From contig JACVTC010000174.1 in assembly GCA_016946835.1 (NCBI GenBank), positions 137,501 to 165,000 of the forward strand: a stretch of DNA of 27,500 bases. Direction: 5' to 3'. Below, one piece after another: positions 17,623 to 27,500 of this stretch. A model generated the notes under the pieces. It saw only the letters and a program-made list of their open reading frames with translations, made no database searches and had not been told where the DNA came from. Position numbers and translations under genes: made by a program. Within the stretch, counting starts at the first letter, position 1. The number at the start of each line of letters is the position of its first letter. This DNA is from Neocallimastix lanati (nom. inval.) (Eukaryota; Neocallimastigomycota; Neocallimastigomycetes; Neocallimastigales; Neocallimastigaceae).

Positions 17623-18000
17623 ATTAAATGAATTTAATACCAATTAAAACTTATTAAATGGATAAGATAATTATCTGTTATTTCATCTTTTAATTGAAAC
17701 TATTATTATTTTAATATTAATTTTTGATATTTATGACAATTAAATCTTTACTAATTCTTAAAAATATTGAAGCAACATATAATACAAAGTATCATTGTTG
17801 TTATATATTAAATCATATTAAATATTATTATTAATATTATTATTAATATTATTATTTTAAATATAATCTTCTTCTTTTTCTTAATTATTAGTATTAGTAT
17901 TATTATAAATACAATTTCTTGATTGCTAGTATTAATATTATATCAATTATATTAAAATAATAATACTAATTAAAAGAAATAGTTAAGAATTTTTTAAATA
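16131..18000. other. gene-free A+T-rich interval
   Basis: No coding or RNA gene was recognised. The stretch is short repeats, TTA/TAA-rich DNA and a long A run near 17591-17620. Confidence 0.7.
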
Positions 18001-18450
18001 AGGTATTAGTATTAATATTAATAACATTAATATTAATACTAATACTAATATTAATACTAATACTAATACTAATATTAGTATTAGTACAAATATGAAGACT
18101 AAAATTAATACTAAATATTATTAATACTAATACTAATACTAATACTAGTATTAAAATTAATATTAATAAAAATATAAATACTAATGTAATACTAATTCTA
18201 ATATTAATTCAAACAATAATAATTTTAATATTTAAATTAATACTAATTCTAACAATTTTAATACCAATAATATTAATACTAATAATACTAATACTAATAT
18301 TAATACTAATACTAATAATACTATTACAAATATTAGTACTTATATCAATGCTAATACAAATAATACTAATATTTATATTAATACTAGTACTAATATTAAT
18401 GCTAATACTATTACAAATGCTAATACTAAGACTAAGACTAAGACCAATAC
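18001..18450. repeat. degenerate ACTAAT / ATTAGT repeat field
   Basis: About 450 bp is dominated by ACTAAT and ATTAAT hexamers. A shorter stretch at the left uses the reverse-complement phase (ATTAGT), so the field has inverted symmetry near 18000-18130. Towards the right, G appears in GCTAAT and in AAGACT variants. Units are far more diverged than in the trinucleotide arrays. Confidence 0.9.
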
Positions 18451-18977
18451 AATATAAATATTAATTCTTACACTATAATTATTAATAATTATAACACATA
18501 GTATATAATGTATTATTTATTTTATATAATATTTACATAATATATTTATATATATATATAAATTTTGAAAAAAAAAAAAAATTAATTAGAAGTACTATTA
18601 AAATATAATGAAATTTCAATTAAATCAATATTTAAAATTATGTAATCTATTCTATAACATTTATTAATAAACATTTATTATTTAAATAAAATATAATAAA
18701 AATATAAATTATGAATTTTTTTTTTTTTTTTATTTTATTTTTGTTTAATTTAATTATTCATTTTCATATAAAGGTTAACAATAAAAAAAGCTTCTAAAAT
18801 ATATTAAAATTAGTTTTTTAATCCACAGTTTAGTTTTTTCAATAATTTTTTATTAATAATAATAAAATAATAATGATATTATTAAAAGGAAAAACTAAGA
18901 ATTTTTTTCATATCATTAATAAAAATGATGCCATCAATTTAAGCTTAATATAATATATACGTGTAAACAGTATAATA

Positions 18978-19442
18978 TGTTAGATATTACTAAAATTTGC
19001 ATATGTTGCTCAATATATGCATATTTGCCATATACATTGATTATATACACATATTAAGTACATTTCATATATATTGGCACAAAATAAGCATATATACATT
19101 AATACGTATTATTATACACTGATTTTCTATTATTTTATAATAATTAATAATAAAAACCGTTATGATCTTTAAAAGATCTTAGTAGAATTAAATATACGTA
19201 GAAACTAATGAGGTGTGAAGAACGTAGTCGATGTAATAATTGAACCAGCTAGGACAGAGCATATAGTTTAGAAGAAGTACCCCACATTTCTAGCACCCCC
19301 AAATATATACTTACTCGATCTATAGAATCCAGACGATATTATGATACTGTTTGAGCTTAAGCAAAGAGTATTGAGAGATAAAAATAAAGGTTATATTATT
19401 AATAAATTGTTATTTCTTAATATAATTATGGTAATTCTAACA
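18978..19442. mobile_element. probable solo long terminal repeat (465 bp)
   Basis: The block begins TGTTAGATATTAC and ends GTAATTCTAACA. The ends are inverted copies (TGTTAGA/TCTAACA, continuing with one indel), in the TG...CA form of retrotransposon LTRs. About 220 bp inside it (19180-19400) is markedly richer in G and C than its surroundings. AATAAA-like signals follow near the 3' side, as in an R/U5 region. The length suits a fungal LTR. No second copy, primer-binding site or retrotransposon coding region lies in the window, so it would be solo. No clear target-site duplication is seen (TAATA versus AAATC). The orientation is inferred only from the poly-A-like signals. Confidence 0.6.
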
Positions 19443-19708
19443 AAATCAAAAAATAATATATATATATATATATATTTCATTGATTAAAATATAAAAATAT
19501 ATAGATTTTTATGATTTTCTCTTAGATTATATAGGATATATAATATATATATACATGTACTTTTTTTTTTTACTATAATATTATAGTATAACTTAATAAT
19601 TTAATAAAGATAATATATACATATATTATTATTTTTAAATGAAAGAAACATACATATATATGAATAAAAATTTTAATTGAAATATAAATTTAATATTGTA
19701 TTATATAA

Positions 19709-19748
<40 letters not shown>

Positions 19749-20096
19749 TTTCATAATCGTATAATAAATAATCTTGGCATAAAAAAAAAAAAAAAAAAAT
19801 ACTAATAATAATTAATAATTTTATGTTTATATCTATGTCATATTTACATATATTCATGATATATATATGTAATAGGTTTAATAATATCAATTTTATTTAA
19901 TTTAATATATATGATATATTCTAAATATTCCATTAATGCATCAATGTATCATTAGATATTATATAAAATTTTTATATTAATTTAATTAGTAATTCAATTT
20001 AAATTTTAATTGATCTTTTAAATGTATTTATAAAAAATAGATTAAAATTACCAAAATTTCTTTTTTTAATAATCCACACTACATTAACTAATAAAT
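19443..20096. other. gene-free A+T-rich interval
   Basis: AT runs and poly-A tracts near 19713-19743 and 19782-19799 are all that is visible. The minus-strand open frame over 19690-19890 is A/T noise. Confidence 0.7.
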
Positions 20097-20980
20097 AAAA
20101 TAAAATAAAATAAAATAAATAGTGTAGTAATATAAGAAAGTAAAGTATTAATAAAAATAAAATAAAATAAAATAAAATAAATAGTATAGTAATATAAGAA
20201 AGTAAAGTATTAATAAAAATAAAATAAAATAAAATAAAATAAAATAAAATAAAATAAAATAAAATAAAATAAAATAAAATAAAATAAAATAAAATAAAAT
20301 AAAATAAAATAAAATAAAATAAAATAAATAGTAGAATATTAAATATGAAGTACAGATTGAATAAAATAAAATAAAATAAAATAAAATAAAATAAAATAAA
20401 ATAAAATAAAATAAAATAAAATAAAATAAAATAAAATAAAATAAAATAAAATAAAATAAAATAAAATAAAATAAAATAAAATAAAATAAAATAAAATAAA
20501 ATAAAATAAAATAAAATAAAATAAAATAAAATAAAATAAAATAAAATAAATAGTAGAAATATGAATATAAAGTACAGATTTAATAAAATAAAATAAAATA
20601 AAATAAAATAAAATAAAATAAAATAAAATAAAATAAAATAAAATAAATAGTAGAAATATGAATATAAAGTACAGATTTAATAAAATAAAATAAAATAAAA
20701 TAAAATAAAATAAAATAAAATAAAATAAAATAAAATAAAATAAAATAAAATAAAATAAATAGTAGAAATATGAATATAAAGTACAGATTGAATAAAATAA
20801 AATAAAATAAATAGTAGAAATATGAATATAAAGTACAGATTGAATAAAATAAAATAAAATAAATAGTAGAAATATGAATATAAAGTACAGATTGAATAAA
20901 ATAAAATAAAATAAAATAAAATAAATAGTAGAAATATGAATATAAAATACAGATTGAATAAAATAAAATAAAATAAAAAT
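20097..20980. repeat. AAAAT minisatellite with interspersed higher-order unit
   Basis: The array alternates blocks of (AAAAT)n of very different length with a conserved non-repetitive spacer of about 30 bp. The spacer begins AGTAGAAATATGAATATAAA and ends GTACAGATT. Spacers occur near 20331, 20552, 20649, 20761, 20813, 20866 and 20927, with small changes. Two related spacers containing GTAATATAAGAAAGTAAAG lie at about 20124 and 20187, 63 bp apart. The two overlapping minus-strand Phe/Leu/Tyr frames here are repeat artefacts. Confidence 0.95.
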
Positions 20981-21754
20981 AGAAAGAAAAGAAAAATAAC
21001 AATAAAAAAAAATAGTGTAGTCATCAAATTTTAATTTATTATGTTAAGAAAAAAAAATATACAATAATTAATAATAAATATTTTGATTAAAAATAAAAAC
21101 ATTCTTTTATACTATAAAATAATAAAAAAGAAAAAATATTCTCAAGTTTATCTAATTTTTTTTTTACAATTGAACCAATGATTAATTATAAATTATATAT
21201 ATATATAAAAGTGGGGATACTAATATAATCCATTATTAAAAAATTATTAGATGGATAAAACTATATTAAAGTTTTGTACCATGTGAAAAAAAATTTTTTT
21301 TATAAAATTATTTATTTATATTATAATAATTGTTAAATATTTTTATTATAATTTTATAGTATTAGATAGAAATATTCGTATTAATACTTTTTTTTCTAAT
21401 TTTTATTATTATTTTAATATTTATATATATTGTATGTTTTTAGTTTAGTTTCTAAAAAGTTGACTTCAAACAATAGAGAAACATATCTGTAATTATGTAA
21501 TTATCTAATAATATAAAAAAAAATTGAATATAAAAAAGCTAAAATTTATGTAAAAAAAAAAAAAAAAAAAAAACAATCTCCAATATTTAGTAATTGAATG
21601 AAAATTATTGGTATTAATTAAAATGAATTAACTCAATAGAATTAACTTATTAACTAATATATTATAAATATATTATTATATATTTATAAATATGTAATTA
21701 TATTTAATTGTATTAGACAATTAAATAGATAATAAATAAAATTATTAAGTTTTT
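20981..21754. other. gene-free A+T-rich interval
   Basis: No gene, RNA or structured repeat was recognised. Mixed-sequence patches near 21170-21290 and 21430-21500 show no coding pattern. Confidence 0.65.
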
Positions 21755-21794
21755 TTGTTTTGTTTTGTTTTTCTGTTTTTATTTTTGTTTTTGT

Positions 21795-22180
21795 TTTTAC
21801 TTTATTATTTATTATTTATTATTTATCTATTTATTTATTTATTTATTATTTATTATTTATTATTTATTATTTATTATTTATTATTTATTATTTATTATTT
21901 ATTATTTATTATTTATTATTTATTATTTATTTATTATTTATTATTTATTATTTATTATTTATATATTTATAATTTATTATTTATTATTTATTATTTATTT
22001 ATTTTTTATTATTTATTATTTATTATTTATTATTTATTATTTATTATTTATATATTTATTATTTATATATTTATTATTTATTATTTATTATTTATTATTT
22101 ATTATTTATTTATTATTTATTATTTATTATTTATTATTTATTATTTATTATTTATTATTTATTATTTATATATTTATTAT
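21795..22180. repeat. second TATTTAT heptanucleotide array
   Basis: About 385 bp of the same 7-bp unit seen at 15580-16130, with TATATAT and extra TTTA interruptions. All three plus-strand frames stay open because the unit has no stop codon there. The resulting Leu/Ile/Tyr/Phe frames are not genes. Confidence 0.95.
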
Positions 22181-22199
22181 ATTTTATAAAATGATTATT

Positions 22200-23043
22200 T
22201 ATATATAATTGTTTTAATATAAGTTATTTTTTAATATAATTAATTTATCATTAATTTCATTAAATAAAAGTAATTGATTATTTTTATTATATTTTATTAT
22301 ATTTAAATTACAATTATTAAAGTGATAAAATTTTTTTATTATAAATTTTTTTGATATATATAATTTAAATTATTCGTTGAACGATAATAATATATTAATA
22401 TAATAATTTATTATATAGAAATGTAAATTTTATTTATTATTATTATGACTTTTTATTAATTCAATCTCAAAATTTATAAATTATATAATTTTTTTTTATT
22501 TGGATTATTAATAATTTTTTTTTTTTCATTTTTTCTTTCTATTTAAAAAAATATAAATAAATAAAAAAATTAAATAAATAAATATTAGATTTATAAAAAA
22601 GAAAAGCTAAAGAAATAAAAAAAGAAAAAAAAGAAAAAGAAGAGAAGAGGAATATATTCATTTCAAAAAAAAAAAAAAAAAAAAGAATTTGATAATATTA
22701 AATATATTAATAAAAATAAAATTACATAAAAAAATATAATTTTTTATAAAACAATAAAAATATATAAATTATATAAAAATTAAAATAGATAATAATAGAA
22801 AAACTAGATTTATTAATATTTATTTATAATAAAAAATTTTTATTAATATATTTAGATTTTAATAATAATAATAATAATAATAATAAAAATAAAACAATAT
22901 TATTCTTTTTTTGAATTTTATTTTAGTCATATAATTTTTATAAAAATCACATTTTTATTTTTCTTTAATATTTATTTCAAATTAAAAATTAATTAATAAT
23001 ATAATCTTATAATATAAAAAGATATAATAAAAAAAATTCAATA
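22200..23043. promoter_or_regulatory. upstream region of the glycosyltransferase gene
   Basis: No gene is visible. A purine-rich A/G patch lies at about 22600-22655, and an (AAT)n tract near 22861-22884. Promoter elements are presumed to lie here because the coding start is at 23044, but none can be assigned from sequence. Confidence 0.35.
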
Positions 23044-24645
23044 ATGGCAAAGACTTCATTATTTCAAAAATTTATATATGTAGTGTTAATATGTACGTTA
23101 TTAATAAAGGTAGTTTCAGCATTTGATGATGAAAATGCTTTAGATGAACATATTAATGATCCCGAAATAGATACTGATAATAAGGAAGACGATATTGAAG
23201 ATATGAAAATGCCTCATATTGATGCTAAGAAAGAAAGACCTATAGAAAAAGTTGATATTCCAAAAATCATTCATCAATATGGTAATAATTTTAAAAGTTA
23301 TTTTACTTTTTATTTGTATATACATACATTTATAAATAATAATTTATATATTTTTAAATGTTATAAATAACCAGTAAAGTGGCAATATTGAAATTAAAAG
23401 ATGTATAAAAACTAATTTTTTTTTTTTTTTTTATATATATATATATTATTAATTTGTTTTTAAAAAATATTTTTAACAATAAAAATATATACTTTTATAA
23501 ACGATAATCAATAATAATAAAAATAAAAAAAAAAAATTAACAATAAATAGTTAGATCAAAAGATTCTATTTCAATCCATACACAAAATAATATTAACAGT
23601 TGGAAATCTTTAAATACTGATTGGGAACATAAATTATATGATTACGATGATATTAAAGCATTTATGGAAACTCATCATGCCAAGGTTATTGATTTATGGA
23701 ATGTATTAGATTTCAATGAAAAAATTAATATGTGGAAATATGCTGTACTTGAAACTTATGGTGGTGTATATGCTGATGCTAACTGTTTTTGTGTTAAACC
23801 AATTAACCAATGGTAATTTTTATTTTTTTTTTAAATACAAAATAGTAAATAAAATTATATTAGAAAAAATTTTTATTATATTAAATTGAAATAATTCTAT
23901 AAATTAAAAAAATATTAATTTAAAAAAATATATATATTTTTTATTTGATTATTTTCATTATTACTTAAATATTTAATTATAATAAAAAAAAATATATTAT
24001 TATTATTATATTTTATGAAATAATAATAATAATAATAATAACTTTTAACATATTATATTATATTAAAAAATATTATATTCATAATACTTATTATTTCTCA
24101 CATTTCATATATATTTATTTATCATAAATATAATAATAAAATATACATATTCTTAATAATAATAATAATAAAGGATAAGAGCATATGATAAATCAAATAT
24201 TCTTATTGGTCTTGATCATTTATATATTCCAAAAGAAATTTTAAATGAAAAGAAATTAACTGATTCTATCCAATTTGATATTCATACTATTGTTTCAGCA
24301 CCAGGTCATGAAATTCTTGCAAACATGCCATTCTATATTCATCGTTATAGAGTATTAGGTACTCTTAATGTAGTTGAAAATGATCCAGACTATCGTAAAT
24401 ATGGTAGAGCATTCTTTAGTTCAGGTGCTGCCCTTTTCACTGAAAGTTGTTTCAATTACTTAATTGAAAATAATGTAGTTTTAGAAAACATTGAAGATGG
24501 TGGTTTAGTTAGAGATGTGGCTGTATTAAGTAAAAATGCATTTGCTTATAAAGCTTCTAATCTTTCTGATTTACCTGATGATGTATTATCTGTTTATTTC
24601 CCAGAAAAAACAAAACTTAAAGAAAAGAATGATTATATTATTTAA
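23044..24645 (+). CDS. Och1-like (GT32/DXD sugar-binding type) glycosyltransferase, 3 exons
   Basis: Exons 23044-23281, 23551-23812 and 24174-24645 join in phase to 323 residues. The N terminus has a short basic start, then a hydrophobic segment (about 10-24) ending VVSA. It is a cleavable signal peptide or a type II Golgi anchor, followed by an acidic stem (about 28-60). The transferase domain starts with IPKIIHQY (73-79), then SWKSLNTDWEHKLYD, the Lys/Tyr-Ala helix MWKYAVLETYGGVYAD (140-155) and the SGAALFTES segment (250-258), matching the usual order in the Och1/GT32 family. These enzymes move a nucleotide-sugar donor onto glycans in the Golgi. The metal-binding DXD position reads D155-A-N157. 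The Trp codon is split across the second junction, and the acceptor there is AAG. The donor sugar cannot be told from the sequence. Confidence 0.85.
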
Positions 24646-24914
24646 AGAGAAATATGAAATTTTGAAAATAATATTAATAATAATAAATGCTATTAATAAT
24701 AATAATTAATAATAAACAAAAATAATTTTAAAATTAATATTGAATTATTAAAACTATAAAAATTAATTAGTATAAAAATAAAACATTATAAATTCAATAA
24801 TAAATAATAAAAATAAATATAAATATAAATATAAATAAAAATTAAAAAAAAAAAAAAAAAAAAAACTTTGGAAATTTTTTTTTTTATAATTAAATACATT
24901 TTATTAGTATTATT

Positions 24915-24946
<32 letters not shown>

Positions 24947-25004
24947 TTTTATTTTATTTTATTTTATTTTATTTTATTTTATTTTATTTTATTTTATTTT
25001 ATTA

Positions 25005-25067
<63 letters not shown>

Positions 25068-25250
25068 TTCACTTCGAGATAAATGAATTATTTTGGTTTA
25101 TTACAAATTATTTATAATTAAAAAGGTGTTTGAGCTCTAAATAAATTTTTTGAAACATTAAGAATACATATAATAATTTAAAAAAAAAAAAAAAAAAAAA
25201 GAATATTTATATATTTATATATTTTGATTAATTTTTAGTTCATGTTTTTA
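24646..25250. repeat. 3' flank with (TTTA)n, (TTTTA)n and a 59-T run
   Basis: After the glycosyltransferase stop there is A/T spacer to about 24865. Then (TTTA)n runs at about 24918-24950, (TTTTA)n at about 24951-25003, and an uninterrupted T run at 25007-25065. The open frame across this tract is a repeat artefact. Confidence 0.9.
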
Positions 25251-25453
25251 GCTAAGAATCTTTCTTTAATAGTCAGGAATTTAGGATTTATAATTAATGT
25301 CAACTTTATTAATACATTTTATGATAAAAGAGTTACTACCACTTAGTTATTCTACATTCAATACTTTCATCTTTTATAATAATATATTGTGGCTTATGTA
25401 TTTATTATATATTACAATATATTACATTAATCTCATATTTACATACTAAAACA
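25251..25453. repeat. diverged direct repeat, copy A
   Basis: This block begins GCTAAGAATCTTT and shares with copy B (26623-26819), in the same order, CAGGAATTTAG/TAGGAATTTAG, AATACATTTTATGAT, ATTGTGGCTTAT and CATATTTACATA. The copies start about 1370 bp apart and differ by substitutions and small indels. Confidence 0.75.
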
Positions 25454-26622
25454 TCATCCTAATGAATAAATTAGTTTACTGGTTTACTGGTGAATATATG
25501 TATATAAAATTATCATATTTTATAATGTTAACTTGATATTTGTAAGGTATTAGTTATTTCTATTCTTAATTAACTTTTAAATAGTCGATACAAAGAATCT
25601 TTTAAGTAACTTTCCTTTAATATTTTATGCTTTTTATTTTATGTTGCCTATTCTCCTCCCTCCTAAAATTCAAATTTCAAAAAAGATTTTATATATTTGA
25701 ATTTTCTCATAATTAAAATATTAGAGATAAAAGTTGATTACTAATAATTTCTTGAATTTTTTACAATCAATAGGTAATTATAGTTTGTAAATGGATAAAC
25801 GTTATCTATTTGAATATAAACTCATGGTTATATTTACTATTTTATTGTACCTTTCATCAAAAAAATTTATACTATGATTATATTAAATTAGTTTATCATC
25901 TAAAGTCATTTCACGTTAGATATAATAATGCCATTATTGTTAAAATGCCCCTATTTCATGCTAGGAATTCCCATTTTATTATATTTCCTTTGAATATTTG
26001 GGAAATTATTTTTTAAATTATTTTGTATGGGACCTCTAACATATAGTCACCTTCATTATTGTTGTTTATATAAATGTACGAGTTTTATAGATATATATAA
26101 ATATGTGTTAAAATAATTATACTTTAAATAATATGCTTTGTGATATAATAAAAATTATTGTTTAATATATGATTGCTTAAATATTTGATAATAATATATA
26201 TTATTAAATTGTATTTTGTATATTCATGGAGAAAGTTTATCACAATGTAAATTCTTTTTTGTATATATTTAGTACATTATTAAAAGCCTAGAGTTTTATC
26301 TATTATAATATTAAATTTTAATTTCAATTAAGAGTCTCTAAAGGAATATGAGGATATTAATTTGATCTTGAATATGCTTAAGTGTGTTTTTCTCTATTAA
26401 ATTAATATTTTTATATTTTTGGAGTTTTTTGAGAAAAAAAATCTCTTCTATTAAGTATTTTATATTTTTACACGTTTCTTCAATTTTGCATTTTTGATCA
26501 TTTTAAATATTCAGTTTTATTAATCTTCTTTATAATGAGCAACTTTTATCATAATTTAAAGTTCAAAATTATTTTTTTTTTGTTTTTTGGTCAAAATATT
26601 GTGTCCGGAAAACGATTCTTTT

Positions 26623-26819
26623 CCTAAGAATCTTTTTACGAGTTAGGAATTTAGAGTTTATGAATAAATATAATAATACATTTTATGATTAAAATATTAT
26701 TCTAAATTAAATGCTTATATATTATATATTGATACATTGTGGCTTATTTATTAATTATATTACATTATATTTTATTAATCTTATATTCAAGTAAATATCA
26801 TATTTACATATTCTAACAA
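26623..26819. repeat. diverged direct repeat, copy B
   Basis: This is the downstream partner of the repeat at 25251-25453. It begins CCTAAGAATCTTT and ends CATATTTACATATTCTAACA. It has an extra segment before CATATTTACATA compared with copy A. Confidence 0.75.
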
Positions 26820-26984
26820 ATAGGATTAATATATATTTATATTTATATATTAATTTTATATAATAAATTATATTATTAATTCATTTATTTAAAAAAAAAA
26901 AAAATTTTTTTTAAATCATAATTAATTATTTAATATATTATATAAATATTTTTTTATTTATATTTTTTATTTTTTTTATAATAA

Positions 26985-27500
26985 AGGAAAATATTTTTAT
27001 TAAATTCTAATGTTAAATGTTTGTTATAAAATGTAAATTTCACTAAATATATATTATAATTTTTTTTTTTTTTATTATAAAATTATTATTCAAATATGAA
27101 GAAAGAAAAAGATGTGTATCAATTTTACAATTGAAAGCTTGATATAAATATTTAATATTTTTAAACAAAAAGAAAGAAAATTAAAAAGTTAAAAATTTAA
27201 ATTTGAAAGAAATTTCAAAATATAAAAATAGCTAGGATTTAAATGTAGATAATTTTATTATTTTTATTTAATTGAAAGAAAAATATTTTTATTAAATTCT
27301 AATGTTAATTGTTTGTTATAAAATGTAAATTTCACTAAATATATATTATTGTTATTTTTACTCTAAAATTATTGTATAAATATATAAAAAAAAAAAAAAA
27401 AAAAAAAGTGTATCAGTTTTACAATTGAAAGCTTGATATAAATATTTAATATTTTCAAACAAAAAGAAAGAAAATTAAAAATTTAAAAATTTAAAAATTT
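26985..27500. repeat. tandem duplication, unit about 293 bp, runs off the window
   Basis: Copy 1 (about 26985-27278) and copy 2 (from about 27279) share ATATTTTTATTAAATTCTAA, then TTTGTTATAAAATGTAAATT, CACTAAATATATATTAT and TTACAATTGAAAGCTTGATA with few differences. The offset is 292 bp early in the unit and 294 bp later. Copy 2 continues past the window end, so more copies may follow. Confidence 0.85.

Larger units (their letters stand above)
25251..26819. mobile_element. possible decayed element bounded by direct repeats
   Basis: The block between and including the two direct repeats is less A+T-biased than its surroundings and has fewer homopolymers. It includes patches such as CTCCTCCCTCC near 25652 and GCCCCTATTTC near 25947. 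This fits inserted DNA with terminal repeats. The only sizeable frame (25810-26016, plus, 68 residues) matches nothing I recognise, and stops break all other frames. Copy B ends near TTCTAACA, as the proposed solo LTR does, but copy A lacks a clean TG...CA pair. It could equally be duplicated non-coding DNA. Confidence 0.35.

Noticed and set aside
19195-19240. Hammerhead-ribozyme-like string CTAATGAG...GAA inside the solo LTR
   Set aside because: The CUGAUGA core is not exact and I could not find the three required stems.
19690-19890. Minus-strand 66-residue hydrophobic frame
   Set aside because: It is composed of poly-A tracts read as poly-Phe, with no support.
20580-21027. Two overlapping minus-strand frames rich in Phe, Leu and Tyr that resemble membrane proteins
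   Set aside because: They follow the AAAAT minisatellite, whose complement lacks stops. Several frames are open at once, which marks a repeat artefact.
21755-22208. Three overlapping plus-strand Leu/Ile/Tyr frames
   Set aside because: The TATTTAT unit has no stop in any plus-strand frame, so all three are by-products.
23140-23325. Minus-strand 61-residue frame
   Set aside because: It is antisense to exon 1 of the glycosyltransferase, which has a clear product on the other strand.
24868-25086. Plus-strand 72-residue Phe-rich frame
   Set aside because: It is the translation of the TTTA/TTTTA/T59 tract.
25810-26016. Plus-strand 68-residue frame as a gene
   Set aside because: It has mixed composition but no recognised domain, no splice partners found, and lies in a block that looks decayed. 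It is mentioned only under the possible element.

Overview
The window is eukaryotic and extremely A+T-rich. It has long homopolymer runs, di-, tri-, penta- and heptanucleotide arrays, and short GT-AG introns. Composition, intron density, a near-consensus TACTAAT branch-point motif, a seven-transmembrane RGS receptor and an Och1-like glycosyltransferase together suggest an anaerobic gut fungus (Neocallimastigomycota). That assignment is inference. A Dictyostelium-like amoeba is the main alternative but fits the 14-exon gene less well.

Three protein genes can be assembled by hand, and all keep reading phase across every proposed junction. (1) At 3234-5762 on the plus strand, seven exons encode a 470-residue CMGC/CDK-like protein kinase. 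Its catalytic-loop aspartate is replaced (HGN for HRD) and its DFG is DFD, so it is a predicted pseudokinase. (2) At 7396-11059 on the minus strand, at least 14 exons encode a roughly 603-residue protein with an N-glycosylation-rich repeat ectodomain, seven membrane segments and a cytoplasmic RGS domain. Two of its exons are only 31 nt long. (3) At 23044-24645 on the plus strand, three exons encode a 323-residue secretory-pathway glycosyltransferase of the Och1/GT32 sugar-binding type, with DAN where DXD is expected.

Layout: 1-3233 is gene-free A+T-rich DNA with minor repeats. The kinase and receptor genes converge on a 1.6 kb interval carrying a (ATA)70 array. From 11060 to about 23000 no gene is visible. 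This stretch holds two heptanucleotide TATTTAT arrays, a degenerate ACTAAT field, a probable 465-bp solo LTR (18978-19442) and an AAAAT minisatellite with a higher-order unit. After the glycosyltransferase comes a 59-T run. Then a compositionally different block (25251-26819) is bounded by two diverged direct repeats, possibly a decayed mobile element. The window ends inside a tandem duplication of about 293 bp.

The kinase and the receptor are both signalling proteins, but adjacency alone does not show that they act together. The glycosyltransferase probably acts in the Golgi.
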